Shown: piece after piece, positions 15,766-24,770 of the stretch
Numbering within the stretch: position 1 is the stretch's first letter
Layout of the letters: every line of letters begins with the position of its first letter
NCBI GenBank assembly: GCA_900315975.1
Contig: ONBA01000009.1
Location: forward strand, 1-64,000
Reading direction: 5' to 3'
DNA length: 64,000 nt
From: an uncultured Ruminococcus sp.
GTDB lineage: Bacteria; Bacillota_A; Clostridia; Oscillospirales; Ruminococcaceae
Notes under the pieces: generated by a model
What the model saw: the letters and a program-made list of their open reading frames with translations, nothing else
Databases searched by the model: none
What the model was told of the DNA's origin: nothing
Translations under genes and position numbers: made by a program

Positions 15766-18038
15766 TACTTCTGCTTTATACGGAATGCACTGTTGTGAAT
15801 CTTATTTGCGTCAAACCCCTTGTTTTCGCGTTTTTCACGCTTCGGACGAGGTTTACGCTGCTGCTTTTTCTCTTCTTCGTCGTTGAGGCGCATTGTCAGG
15901 GAGATTCTGTTTCGCTTGAGGTCAACATCAAGCACTCTTACCTTTACGACCTCGCCAACCTTTACAGCTTCAAGCGGGTGCTTGATGTATCTGCTGCAAA
16001 TCTGCGAAACATGGACAAGACCGTCCTCATGTACACCGATATCTACGAATGCACCGAAATCAATGATGTTTCTGACAGTACCAACAAGCTCCATACCGGG
16101 TTTGAGGTCCTTGATATCCATAACATCGCCGCTTCTGAGGAGCGGAGGCGGAAGCTCGTCACGGAGGTCGCGTCCGGGCTTTTTAAGTTCGCCTATAATA
16201 TCAGTAAGAGTAGGAACACCTATACCGAGCTTTTCGCTTATCTTTTCGATTCCCTCACTCTCAGCTTTTTCAGAGATTCCCGACGCACCGCCGCTTGAAA
16301 CATCAGCGAGAGTGAATCCGCACTCTGAAAGAAGTGACGAAGCTGCCGCATAACTCTCTGGGTGAACTGATGTGTTGTCGAGAGGATTCTTTCCGTCGCG
16401 TACTCTGAGGAATCCGGCGCACTGCTCAAATGCCTTTTTGCCGAGTTTCGGAACCTTGAGAAGTTCCTTGCGGTCGGTAAATACGCCATTCTCGTCGCGG
16501 TACGCAACGATATTCTTGGCAACGGCTGCGTTTATACCTGATATATACGAAAGAAGTGAATATGATGCAGTATTGAGGTCAACTCCGACCGAGTTAACGC
16601 AGTCCTCAACTACACCTGTGAGTGCCTCACTCATTCTTGCCTGCGGCATATCGTGCTGATACTGTCCTACACCGATTGCCTTCGGGTCGATTTTTACAAG
16701 CTCAGCAAGGGGGTCCTGAAGACGGCGTGCGATAGATATTGCACCTCTTATGGAAACATCGAAGTCCGGGAACTCCTTTGCAGCAGTCTCGGAAGCAGAG
16801 TAAACTGATGCACCTGCCTCGCTTACTACCATGTAGCTTACTTCCTGCGGGATTTCTTTGAGTATATCGGCAACGAAAGTCTCAGTCTCGCGTGAAGCTG
16901 TACCGTTACCGATAGAAATAACGTTTACATTGTATTTCTCGATGAACTTCTTTACGATGCGCTTTGCTTCTTCTACTCTTGATGCAGACGCAGATTCTCT
17001 TACCGGGTAGATTATAGCATGGTCGAGCACCTTGCCTGTACCGTCGATAACAGCAGTCTTGCAGCCGTGAGCGTAACCGGGGTCAAGGCCGAGCACTACA
17101 CTGCTCTTCATAGGCGGCTGCATGAGCATCTGACGAAGATTAGACGCAAAAACCTTGATTGAAGCTTCTGCTGCCTTAGCGGTCATGTCAGAACGTACTT
17201 CTCTCTCAATAGACGGGAAAATCAGGCGCTTATAGCTGTCGGAAGCCGCAGCACGCACAAGTTCTCCGCAGGCATTGTTTGCCTTTACATATTTGCCGAA
17301 AATGATATCAGTTGCAAGACTTTCATCAAGTGTAAGGCTGACTTTAAGCTTGCCCTCCTTTTCACCTCTGTCGAGTGCGAGAACACGGTGGTCAGCCACC
17401 TTAGGAACAGGCTCGCTGTATTCGTAATAGTTCATGTACACTGTCTCTTCCTCGGGGTCGGCAGCCTTTGAGGTCATCTCACCCTTTTCGCCTGCAAGTG
17501 CACGGAGTTTCTTTCTGATATCGGCATCGTCGGAGATATCCTCAGCGATGATGTCCATAGCTCCCTGAATCGCAGTCTGAACGTCGGCAACTTCCTTCTC
17601 CTCGTTAACGAAGTCTTCGGCAGCCTTCTCAGGTTCTGTAGAATTATCCTGAGCGAGAATGAGTTCAGCAAGCGGTTCGAGACCTTTTTCACGGGCGATA
17701 CTTGCTCTTGTTCTTCTCTTAGGCTTGAACGGACGGTAGATGTCCTCAACCTCGACAAGTGTCATTGCGGCACTGATAGCGTTTTCTATCTCGGGAGTCA
17801 TCTTCTCCTGCTCCGTGATAGAATTTGTGACTTCCTGCTTGCGCTTTTCAAGATTACGAAGGTACATGAGTCTGTCATAGAGCTCACGGAGTATCGTATC
17901 ATCGAGAGAGCCTGTAAGCTCCTTACGATAACGCGCAATGAACGGGATAGTCTTGTCATCGTCGATAAGTTCGACGGTGTTGTCCACCTGTTCCTGTCTG
18001 AGTCCGAATTCGTTTGCAAGGGTCTTGTTGATATCCAT
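15765..18038 (-). CDS. tex: Tex family RNA-binding transcription accessory protein
   Basis: A 757-residue Tex/YqgF-superfamily protein. Order: N-terminal helical Tex domain (KTIPFIARYRKELTGSLDD), a YqgF/RuvX-like RNase H fold (VLGLDPGYAHGCKTAVID, about residues 325-440), helix-hairpin-helix elements (INAAVAKNIVAYRDENG and KLLKVPKLGKKAFEQCAGFL-type sequence), and an S1 RNA-binding domain (residues ~655-725: GMELVGTVRNIIDFGAFVDI). A basic tail follows. Tex proteins bind nucleic acid and influence transcription and stress tolerance. It lies between an alpha/beta hydrolase gene (41 bases upstream) and the GIY-YIG/GNAT gene (TAATG overlap). Confidence 0.92.
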   Translation of the reverse strand: MDINKTLANEFGLRQEQVDNTVELIDDDKTIPFIARYRKELTGSLDDTILRELYDRLMYLRNLEKRKQEVTNSITEQEKMTPEIENAISAAMTLVEVEDIYRPFKPKRRTRASIAREKGLEPLAELILAQDNSTEPEKAAEDFVNEEKEVADVQTAIQGAMDIIAEDISDDADIRKKLRALAGEKGEMTSKAADPEEETVYMNYYEYSEPVPKVADHRVLALDRGEKEGKLKVSLTLDESLATDIIFGKYVKANNACGELVRAAASDSYKRLIFPSIEREVRSDMTAKAAEASIKVFASNLRQMLMQPPMKSSVVLGLDPGYAHGCKTAVIDGTGKVLDHAIIYPVRESASASRVEEAKRIVKKFIEKYNVNVISIGNGTASRETETFVADILKEIPQEVSYMVVSEAGASVYSASETAAKEFPDFDVSIRGAISIARRLQDPLAELVKIDPKAIGVGQYQHDMPQARMSEALTGVVEDCVNSVGVDLNTASYSLLSYISGINAAVAKNIVAYRDENGVFTDRKELLKVPKLGKKAFEQCAGFLRVRDGKNPLDNTSVHPESYAAASSLLSECGFTLADVSSGGASGISEKAESEGIEKISEKLGIGVPTLTDIIGELKKPGRDLRDELPPPLLRSGDVMDIKDLKPGMELVGTVRNIIDFGAFVDIGVHEDGLVHVSQICSRYIKHPLEAVKVGEVVKVRVLDVDLKRNRISLTMRLNDEEEKKQQRKPRPKREKRENKGFDANKIHNSAFRIKQK

Positions 18039-18079
18039 GTGTTTGATTATCCTTTCTCTGCTGTTTCACGCGCCGTAAC

Positions 18080-19027
18080 TCAGAACCACGGATTCGGGTT
18101 CTTCATACGGTCGAGCCATGAATACAGCGACTTTGCTATGTCTTTATAAACGTTCTGCTCGTTTTTCTCGAACAGAACGAGGTGACGCATATTGTCAAAT
18201 AAGCGGTGCGAAACGCTCTCGTAGCCGACATCGTCGAGCAGTAGCAGATTCTTCATGAATCTGTGCTCCGATATCAGACAAGGGTCATCGCGTCCGGAAA
18301 TAAAGCGTATCGGCAGACCGGGATTAACGTCGTTCCAGCCGTTTTTACTGTTTGCTTCGCGGAGAAGGTGCATATAACCCTCCCAGCCGTTTATAGTGTA
18401 ATTGAAATTACAGAGCGGGTCGTCATTCATCTCGCTGACAACGTCTTTCCTGCTGCACAGCCATGAACGCGGTTCGCTTCCTGCACGGAAAGTTTTTTCC
18501 ATTGCGTTATATACCTTTTCGCTTCTTTCACGGCTCTTGAGTCCACTCGCCATAGCTGAGCGGAGATTCCAGTAAAACCGTGTAAAAAAGCTGTAACACG
18601 GAGTTCCGAGGAGAATAACTCCGTTAAGTCCGGAAGAATCGTCTTTCAGCATACAGCGCACACCGAGTGAACCCATGCCCTCACCTATCATAAAATAAGG
18701 AAGGTCGGGATAGGCATCGTGTATAGACTTTTTAAGCTGTACGATATCGTCAACAAAGCCTTTTCCGCCGTTTCTGAACATGAATCCTAAATCATCAGGC
18801 GTACATATACTCTTTCCGTGACCGCGATTATCATGTATAACCGTCATGAATCCCTCGCCTGCAAGGTAATCCATAAAGTCGAAGTAGCGTTCTTTATGCT
18901 CAAACATACCGTGAACTATCTGAACTATGCCATTTATGTTTCCTGAGGGTTTGGCTATAAGCGCAGAGACATTCAGGCTGTCGAAACCGGAAGTGAATAC
19001 AAATTCCCGGGCATCAGCATTCAGCAT
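18080..19027 (-). CDS. Alpha/beta-hydrolase-fold protein lacking the nucleophile serine
   Basis: A 315-residue protein of the monoglyceride lipase/lysophospholipase family. Start ATG 19027 is chosen because AGGAGG precedes it; in-frame sequence further upstream lacks one. Family landmarks are the oxyanion-hole region HGMFEHKERY (about 39-48), DNRGHGKS (66-73), the acid in SGRDDP, and a histidine in DNMRHLVLF. The nucleophile elbow reads GEGMG (115-119) where GHSMG is expected, so the catalytic serine is replaced by glycine. The DNA is unambiguous (GGT GAG GGC ATG GGT). It is probably a non-hydrolytic paralogue. It heads the tex operon. Confidence 0.75.
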   Translation of the reverse strand: MLNADAREFVFTSGFDSLNVSALIAKPSGNINGIVQIVHGMFEHKERYFDFMDYLAGEGFMTVIHDNRGHGKSICTPDDLGFMFRNGGKGFVDDIVQLKKSIHDAYPDLPYFMIGEGMGSLGVRCMLKDDSSGLNGVILLGTPCYSFFTRFYWNLRSAMASGLKSRERSEKVYNAMEKTFRAGSEPRSWLCSRKDVVSEMNDDPLCNFNYTINGWEGYMHLLREANSKNGWNDVNPGLPIRFISGRDDPCLISEHRFMKNLLLLDDVGYESVSHRLFDNMRHLVLFEKNEQNVYKDIAKSLYSWLDRMKNPNPWF

Positions 19028-19059
19028 GGCAATACCTCCTGTCGGTAAGTTATATATAC

Positions 19060-19088
19060 ATTTTACCACATTTTGCCTGAAAAATCAA
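19060..19088 (-). promoter_or_regulatory. Promoter of the hydrolase-tex operon
   Basis: On the minus strand, TTGATT (19083-19088), 17-base spacer, TAAAAT (19060-19065). Confidence 0.65.
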
Positions 19089-19105
19089 GAGTTTAGTCAT
19101 ATAAA

Positions 19106-19146
19106 AAACTGCATATTGAAGACAAATAGTCTAAAACATGCAGTTT
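19106..19146 (-). terminator. Terminator of the MacAB-like operon
   Basis: 9-bp AAACTGCAT/ATGCAGTTT stem with a 23-base loop that can pair further, directly after the permease stop; A/T-rich on both sides. Confidence 0.55.
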
Positions 19147-19155
19147 CATGTAAAA

Positions 19156-20466
19156 TCAATCGTATCTGAGTGCGTCGATAGGATTCATCTTTGCAGCCTT
19201 GCTTGCGGGGTAGTAACCGAAGAATACGCCTGTAAGCATTGAGAAGATGATGGATACGAATATTGCCAGCGGCGAAGGTGTCATGGTGATAGTACCAAGT
19301 ACACTTCTTGCAGCCTCAGAAGACTTGATAATGAGATTTGCAATGAGACTTGCTATCTCGCCGTTTATAAGTCCGAAGATAACACCGATAATTCCGCCTA
19401 TGAGACACATTATGATAGCCTCGGTAACAAATTGTACCTTGATAGTCGATTTTTTAGCACCAAGCGCCTTTCGTACACCTATCTCACGGGTTCGCTCTGT
19501 AACGCTTACAAGCATGATGTTCATAACTCCGACACCGCCTACGATAAGCGATATAGCAGCAATTACAGAAACGATTATCGTGATGACATTGATAATGATA
19601 TCAATCATTTTCATCTCTTCCTGTGCACTGTAAACCATAGGCTTCCAGTTAGAATTCGCAGCATACTTCTCATCGAAGAAATCCTGTATATTCTGCTTAG
19701 CAGACTTACCGTCGGTTCTCGGGTCAAAGGAGAGGATCCAGTAGAACTTTCTTTCCTCGTCATACTGACCCTGCATCTTTCTTGCAACAGAGTTAGGGAT
19801 ATAAATAGGAGTTACCTTTTTATCCTCGTCACCGTCAAGTGAACCGTTTATCAGTGAATTATAATTGAACACACCTACGATAGTAAGTTCATATGATACG
19901 CCCGAATCTGCGGTAACTTCGATTTTCTTTCCGATAGGGTCTTCGTGATTCTTGAAGTACTGCCTTACAAATATACTCGATACAAGGCAGGTATACTTCT
20001 GACGTTTAACGTCCTCCATAGTAAGCGAACGGCCTGCCAGTATACGCGAACCGTTCTGGTCGAGTGTACCGTCGTAAGCGCCGACAATGTTAACGTTGAT
20101 AGTCTTATCGATAGTGTTTTTGAGTGAACCGCCGCCGATAGGATTTTCCTCAGCAATGCGGATCTCAGGGTGCTTTTCAGTAAGCTCTTCAATATCATCG
20201 AGCTTGATAAGATCATCATCACGAGGATCGATCTGTACATTGTCGTAGAAGCTTTCGCTGGCTCTCTGAGTAATATATACCTGCATAACATTTGAACCGA
20301 GTGAATTGAGTGCTGTGGTTACTGTCGAACGCAGTGTATTACCAAGAGTAGTGATAGTGATAACAGCGCATATACCAATGATGATACCAAGCATTGTAAG
20401 CAGTGAACGAAGCTTGTTTGCCGCGATAGAGCTTAATGCCATTTTAAGATTTTCCCAGAGGTTCAT
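19156..20466 (-). CDS. MacB-like ABC transporter permease (FtsX family)
   Basis: A 436-residue permease: an N-terminal helix (about 18-40, LTMLGIIIGICAVITI), a large extracytoplasmic MacB-PCD domain (about 45-290), then three C-terminal helices with the FtsX signature (GVMNIMLVSVTERTREIGVRKALGA). It is the membrane half of a MacAB-type tripartite exporter, working with the ATPase and lipoprotein adaptor encoded upstream. The ATPase stop overlaps its start (TAATG). In monoderms these systems export peptides or antimicrobials, or act as mechanotransmission systems; the substrate here is unknown. Confidence 0.88.
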   Translation of the reverse strand: MNLWENLKMALSSIAANKLRSLLTMLGIIIGICAVITITTLGNTLRSTVTTALNSLGSNVMQVYITQRASESFYDNVQIDPRDDDLIKLDDIEELTEKHPEIRIAEENPIGGGSLKNTIDKTINVNIVGAYDGTLDQNGSRILAGRSLTMEDVKRQKYTCLVSSIFVRQYFKNHEDPIGKKIEVTADSGVSYELTIVGVFNYNSLINGSLDGDEDKKVTPIYIPNSVARKMQGQYDEERKFYWILSFDPRTDGKSAKQNIQDFFDEKYAANSNWKPMVYSAQEEMKMIDIIINVITIIVSVIAAISLIVGGVGVMNIMLVSVTERTREIGVRKALGAKKSTIKVQFVTEAIIMCLIGGIIGVIFGLINGEIASLIANLIIKSSEAARSVLGTITMTPSPLAIFVSIIFSMLTGVFFGYYPASKAAKMNPIDALRYD

Positions 20467-21197
20467 TATGCGTTCACCTCCGTTTCAGAATTGCCGTCTC
20501 CGCCATTATAGCCGGTATCAGAGATAACAGAGCCGTCGCTTATAGTGATGATACGCTCTGTTTCAGCCGCAAGCTCGGGGCTGTGAGTGATAAGGACAAT
20601 TGTCTTTCCCTCTTGCTTATGAAGCCTATGGAATATATCCATTACGAGGTGACCTGTCTTACTGTCAAGAGCACCGGTCGGCTCGTCAGCGAGTATTATC
20701 GAAGGATTATTTGCCATTGCTCTCGCAATCGCTACTCGCTGTTTCTGACCGCCCGAAAGTTCATTCGGCTTATGCGTGTATCTGTCCTCCATTTCAACTA
20801 TTCTGAGGAGATCCATAGCACGCTTTTCGCGTTCTTTTTTGCCGATTCCTGCATAGAGCATCGGAAGCTCGACATTTTTCAGTGCATTTGTACGCGGGAT
20901 AAGATTGAATGTCTGAAATACAAATCCTATCTCCTTGTTTCTTATTTCACTGAGCTGTTTATCATTAAGAGAACTAACATCGGTATCGTTGAGGTAATAT
21001 GTACCCTCTGTAGGCTTATCAAGAGCACCTATCATGTTCATGAGTGTACTCTTGCCCGAACCTGATGCACCGACTATAGAGACAAATTCGCCTTCATGGA
21101 TATCAAGGTTTATGCCATTGAGTATCTGCAGTTCATTAGGCTGACCGATATAATATCTCTTGATGATATTTCTCATCGTTATCAGTTTTCTTGCCAT
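20466..21197 (-). CDS. MacB/LolD-type ABC transporter ATP-binding protein
   Basis: A 243-residue ATPase subunit. Walker A is GASGSGKST (about 39-47), the Q-loop is FVFQTFNLIP, the signature is LSGGQKQRVAIARA, and Walker B is IILADEPTGALD, all of the MacB/LolD/FtsE type. ATG 21197 is used: GAGGG is well spaced ahead of it, whereas the GTG six bases upstream is too close. It starts two bases after the adaptor's stop codon and ends in a one-base overlap with the permease, so the three genes are a compact operon. Confidence 0.92.
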   Translation of the reverse strand: MARKLITMRNIIKRYYIGQPNELQILNGINLDIHEGEFVSIVGASGSGKSTLMNMIGALDKPTEGTYYLNDTDVSSLNDKQLSEIRNKEIGFVFQTFNLIPRTNALKNVELPMLYAGIGKKEREKRAMDLLRIVEMEDRYTHKPNELSGGQKQRVAIARAMANNPSIILADEPTGALDSKTGHLVMDIFHRLHKQEGKTIVLITHSPELAAETERIITISDGSVISDTGYNGGDGNSETEVNA

Positions 21198-21199
21198 GC

Positions 21200-22600
21200 T
21201 CACTCACCCTCAGTGCTCTCAGGGTCAACATAACCTTCTGAAACGGTTACTTCGTCACCGTCTGCTATTCCGGATATTTCTGTAAGAATAAGAGCACCGT
21301 CGCTGAGTTCTGAAGACTCTATCTCTGTAAGGTAGTTGGTCTCCATGCCCTTAGTTATCTTGTACTCCTTAGCAACATATCCCTTATCCTTCTTCTCGGC
21401 AACAAATACTGAGAATGTTCCGTCGTCGTTCTCCTTGATAGAATCGTAAGGAACAGCAAGAACATTGTCCTTCTGGTCCATAACAATCTTTACCTTTGCA
21501 TTCATACCGATAAGGAGGTTTGATGAACCTTCGTCGATAGTTATCTCAGCAGAATAACCGCCTCCGCTTGTTTCACCTGTGATGGCGTTTTCTTTCTGAC
21601 CGCTCATGATATTTACAACGCGCGATACCTTACCTGTGAACTTTTCATCACCTGTTGCAGAAGTTGTGATAATAGCCTTCTGACCTTCCTGTACGTTGAG
21701 GATATCAGCTTCGTTGATAGATACGTTTATTCTGAGCTTTGAGTTGTCCTCAATAGTCATGATAGCCTCAGCAGAAGGCATACTTCCCTCTGCAACGCTG
21801 AGAGATGTGATGATACCGTCTGTAGGAGCCTTTACTGTACACTTTTCAATGCTTTCCTGAAGCTTGTCAAGCTGACCCTGTATTGTAGTATCCTTGTCGT
21901 ACTTTTCGTTGTCTATCATATCCTGTGCAGCATTGATTGCTTCATTGCAGCGCTTTTCTGTTGCCGAATAAGCGTCCTTAGCGTCCTGTATAGCGTTATC
22001 ACACTGGATAAGTGCATCTGAAAGCTGTTCGCATACATCCTTTGCTGTCAGATAAGCCTTGTAGTAGTAATCCTCTTCGCTCTCGTAGAGTGAGTAGTAG
22101 TTGTCTCTCTCTTCAACAGCCTCGTTGTACTTCTTCTGTGTTCTTTCCTTTGCGGAATTAGCGTTATCTATAACACGCTGAGCCTGTTTGAGCTGCTCTG
22201 TCTTGTCCGACTTTGCACTCTCAAGAGCCTTTGCATTTCTTGCGTGAACGCTCTCGCTCTTTTCGTCAGCCATATCAGAATTTTCCTTCAGTCTGTCGTA
22301 CTCTTCCTGGAAAGACGAGCTGTCGAATACGCAGAGGACATCGCCTTCCTTGACATTGCTGCCGATTCCTACATTGAGAGTTTTTACCTTTGTTGAAACC
22401 TCACTTGTCACCTTTACGATATTTGAGCCCTCTACCTTACCGGTAACGCTGATGTAGTTTTCAACGTCAGTATGTTCGAGAGTATATGTAGTATTAGGCA
22501 TTTTCATAATGTCTGCAACTCCGCAGGAAACCGTGCTGTAGAGAAGTGTAGCAGATATGGATAATACTGCTGCTGTTCTCAGTAAAGTTTTTTTGTTCAT
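21200..22600 (-). CDS. MacA/HlyD-like membrane-fusion adaptor lipoprotein
   Basis: A 466-residue adaptor. It has a lipoprotein signal peptide (TVSC, Cys26), then a lipoyl/barrel-sandwich segment (VTGKVEGSNIVKVTSEVSTKV), a long charged coiled coil (about 95-235), the returning half of the sandwich (KCTVKAPTDGIITSLSVAEG), a beta-barrel (INVSINEADILNVQEGQKA), and a C-terminal membrane-proximal domain. It is the extracytoplasmic partner of the downstream ATPase and permease. It is the first gene of the operon and is read from two consensus promoters upstream. Confidence 0.88.
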   Translation of the reverse strand: MNKKTLLRTAAVLSISATLLYSTVSCGVADIMKMPNTTYTLEHTDVENYISVTGKVEGSNIVKVTSEVSTKVKTLNVGIGSNVKEGDVLCVFDSSSFQEEYDRLKENSDMADEKSESVHARNAKALESAKSDKTEQLKQAQRVIDNANSAKERTQKKYNEAVEERDNYYSLYESEEDYYYKAYLTAKDVCEQLSDALIQCDNAIQDAKDAYSATEKRCNEAINAAQDMIDNEKYDKDTTIQGQLDKLQESIEKCTVKAPTDGIITSLSVAEGSMPSAEAIMTIEDNSKLRINVSINEADILNVQEGQKAIITTSATGDEKFTGKVSRVVNIMSGQKENAITGETSGGGYSAEITIDEGSSNLLIGMNAKVKIVMDQKDNVLAVPYDSIKENDDGTFSVFVAEKKDKGYVAKEYKITKGMETNYLTEIESSELSDGALILTEISGIADGDEVTVSEGYVDPESTEGE

Positions 22601-22633
22601 ATGGAATTTTCTCCCTTCATCTTAATATTGACA

Positions 22634-22662
22634 ATTATATCACACACCCTATAAATTGTCAA
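22634..22662 (-). promoter_or_regulatory. Proximal consensus promoter, MacAB-like operon
   Basis: On the minus strand, TTGACA (22657-22662), 17-base spacer, TATAAT (22634-22639): a full consensus match. It sits inside a dyad of ATTGACAATT (22627-22636) with AATTGTCAAT (22654-22663), so the -35 and -10 regions are each part of an arm. Confidence 0.85.
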
Positions 22663-22714
22663 TAAAAATTACAGTAATGTAATAATAAAAAAACTGACCG
22701 CTAGTGTGTATACC

Positions 22715-22733
22715 GTACTATATGTCTTAGTAC
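22715..22733. promoter_or_regulatory. Candidate operator downstream of the distal promoter
   Basis: GTACTA (22715-22720), 7 bases, TAGTAC (22728-22733). It begins at the predicted start site of the distal promoter, a typical repressor position. The regulator family is not identified. Confidence 0.5.
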
Positions 22734-22739
22734 AGATAT

Positions 22740-22768
22740 ATTATAGCACCCTTTTTAACGTTTGTCAA
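22740..22768 (-). promoter_or_regulatory. Distal consensus promoter, MacAB-like operon
   Basis: On the minus strand, TTGACA (22763-22768), 17-base spacer, TATAAT (22740-22745): a second full consensus match. Confidence 0.8.
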
Positions 22769-22779
22769 TAAAAAAATAA

Positions 22780-22818
22780 AAAAATACTCGGACCGCAATA
22801 TATGGTCAGAGTATTTTT
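22780..22818 (-). terminator. Terminator of maf-DUF1015
   Basis: AAAAATACTC pairs with GAGTATTTTT and GACC with GGTC around a short loop; T-rich tracts flank both sides. Confidence 0.75.
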
Positions 22819-22847
22819 CTTATAGCAATTTTTGATTGATAGTTATA

Positions 22848-24110
22848 TCACTCAGTGATTCTTCTTGCCTCTATATAGAACCTCTTGTCATCTGCATGAC
22901 CCATTGAGAAGGTCTTACGCGGAAGTGCACCGTCTTTGATAACAGTCGGGAAGAGCTGTGACTTGTCCATATCGGGAAGTATGAACGCAATACCGTCATG
23001 CTTCTCTGCGAGAGCCTTTACGTTTTCGATTCCGTGGATATAGTCAATTTTTCCGCCGTTTTCCTTGATATATCCGTCAAGATAATTCTGAAGCGAACCT
23101 ACGGAGAGGTTGGAAGTCGCATTGTGAATGTAGAGCTTCTTCGACTTTCCACGGCATACTATCTCTACCCACTGGTCGGAAGTTTCCTCGGAAAGCGCGA
23201 GAGACTCTGTAACTCCTGCGATGAGCTTGTCACAGTCAACATCGTACACAAGGCGATATATAGCCTCAAATTTGAGCGCATCGCTGTGGAGGTCAACTAT
23301 TTCGGCAAGCGCATAGCGTGCAGGATGGTTTGAGAAGTCCTTATCCGGATTTGACTTTTTGAGCTGTTCATAGAACTCCTTAGCAGTTGCGAGGGAGTGG
23401 TTTCCGTCACCCATAGCATAAAGGAGAACAGGTGTATCAGTGAGACCATACTTCTTATTAAAAGTATCAGGGTCAGCAAGTGCAGAAAGTGCTGAATCTA
23501 TCTTCTCCTGTGTACTCTCGTCCACGAGGTAGCCTTCAATACTTCCACCGTTCTGCATAAGCTTAGTATCGTACAGCTTCTTCATGGAAGACTTGTCAAG
23601 TGAACCGATAACTGTATCATCGGGGTCGTCAATGAGTATCATTATATGAGGAAGTTCGAGCGGCGCACCCTGTCTTACCTTGATTCGAGGAGGGATTCGC
23701 TCAATAACTGTAGCCTCGGTCGCACGTACTTCCGATGTACTGCCCTTTGCAAAGTCGTACTTCTCAAGGTCGATAGCGCCAATAAGTCCTTTGCGGACAA
23801 TGCCGTTGCTCTGTACACGCTCAACGTATACCATAGCGTTCTTGTACTCAGTGAACACACCGTCAGCTATATACTTTTCCATAGCCGCATGAATATTGCT
23901 GATACGGTCAGAAACGTCATCGTTTTCGAGGTAAAGCTCGGGAAGTATGAGGTTGAGCGCAGAGGGAGCTCCGCCCACATTAGCAGATACAGCGTCCCAG
24001 TATTCAGGCTCACTTGTGTACTGGTCGCAGGCAATAACAGCCCACTTGCTCATGTCTGCCGAGCTGTTCGGGATAAGGATATCAGCGTTGTGGAAAGCAG
24101 TTGAGTTCAT
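22848..24110 (-). CDS. DUF1015 family protein
   Basis: A 420-residue cytoplasmic protein of the DUF1015 family. Typical features are the N-terminal CDQYTSEPEYW block, the central VRATEATVIERIPPR segment, and the conserved GDGNHSLATAKEFYE motif. The biochemical function of the family is not established. It overlaps maf by 4 bases (ATGA), so both are translated from one transcript. No signal peptide or membrane segment is seen. Confidence 0.85.
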   Translation of the reverse strand: MNSTAFHNADILIPNSSADMSKWAVIACDQYTSEPEYWDAVSANVGGAPSALNLILPELYLENDDVSDRISNIHAAMEKYIADGVFTEYKNAMVYVERVQSNGIVRKGLIGAIDLEKYDFAKGSTSEVRATEATVIERIPPRIKVRQGAPLELPHIMILIDDPDDTVIGSLDKSSMKKLYDTKLMQNGGSIEGYLVDESTQEKIDSALSALADPDTFNKKYGLTDTPVLLYAMGDGNHSLATAKEFYEQLKKSNPDKDFSNHPARYALAEIVDLHSDALKFEAIYRLVYDVDCDKLIAGVTESLALSEETSDQWVEIVCRGKSKKLYIHNATSNLSVGSLQNYLDGYIKENGGKIDYIHGIENVKALAEKHDGIAFILPDMDKSQLFPTVIKDGALPRKTFSMGHADDKRFYIEARRITE

Positions 24111-24673
24111 ATTATTTCTCCTTTGAATTTAATAATCTCCTGATTAAGACGTGAGACCGGAAGTCCCACTACATTAAAGTAGTCGCCGTCGATTTTCTCT
24201 ATAAGAAGTGAGCCTTTGCCCTGTATACCGTAACCTCCGGCTTTATCGTAAGGCTCGTCGGTGGATATATAGTCCTCTATCTCTTTTTCAGAGAGTTCGC
24301 GGAACGTAACATCGGTCACTACAGTAAATGAGGCAGTTTTTCCGCCGTAAATCAGCGAACAGCCTGTTGCGACCTGATGAGTGTGTCCGGAAAGGAGTTC
24401 CATATAGCCGCGGCAGTGCTCTTTGTCAGCAGGCTTGCCGAGTATAGCTCCGTCCGCGATAACGGTCGTATCACAGCCGATAACGAGCTTGTCCGGATAC
24501 TTCACAGAAGCGGCGAGAGCCTTTATATTTGCGAGGTACTCCGAAGCGAAAAGCGGCGGTATACCCTCGGGCAGAGTCTCGTCAGCATCTATAGCGACTG
24601 CGGTAAAATCATCTGTTATAAGCTTCATCAGTTCACGCCTTCTCGGCGAAGCAGAAGCAAGTATAATTTCCAT
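24107..24673 (-). CDS. maf: Maf-like nucleotide pyrophosphatase
   Basis: A 188-residue Maf/HAM1-superfamily enzyme that should hydrolyse non-canonical or pyrimidine nucleoside triphosphates to monophosphates. Start ATG 24673 is chosen because AGAGGTG precedes it and it gives the family N-terminus (LASASPRRRELM). Also present are the catalytic-core DADETLP and the GCDTTV, GKPADKEHC and GGYGIQGKGSLLIEKIDGDYFN-type blocks with their conserved acidic and basic residues. It is the first gene of an operon with the DUF1015 gene. Length matches the family. Confidence 0.9.
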   Translation of the reverse strand: MEIILASASPRRRELMKLITDDFTAVAIDADETLPEGIPPLFASEYLANIKALAASVKYPDKLVIGCDTTVIADGAILGKPADKEHCRGYMELLSGHTHQVATGCSLIYGGKTASFTVVTDVTFRELSEKEIEDYISTDEPYDKAGGYGIQGKGSLLIEKIDGDYFNVVGLPVSRLNQEIIKFKGEII

Positions 24674-24701
24674 AAATACACCTCTTAAATGCGTTGACTT
24701 A

Positions 24702-24730
24702 ATTTTATCACATTTGCGCCGAACTGTCAA
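24702..24730 (-). promoter_or_regulatory. Promoter of maf-DUF1015
   Basis: On the minus strand, TTGACA (24725-24730), 17-base spacer, TAAAAT (24702-24707). Confidence 0.75.
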
Positions 24731-24770
24731 GGCAACTCCGCACAAATATCATAGCGTCATATCAGCGGTT

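Larger units (their letters stand above)
22601..22847. other. Regulatory intergenic region of the MacAB-like operon
   Basis: 247 AT-rich bases holding two perfect promoters 105 bases apart, two inverted repeats, and the terminator of the maf-DUF1015 operon. No gene is seen. Confidence 0.6.
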
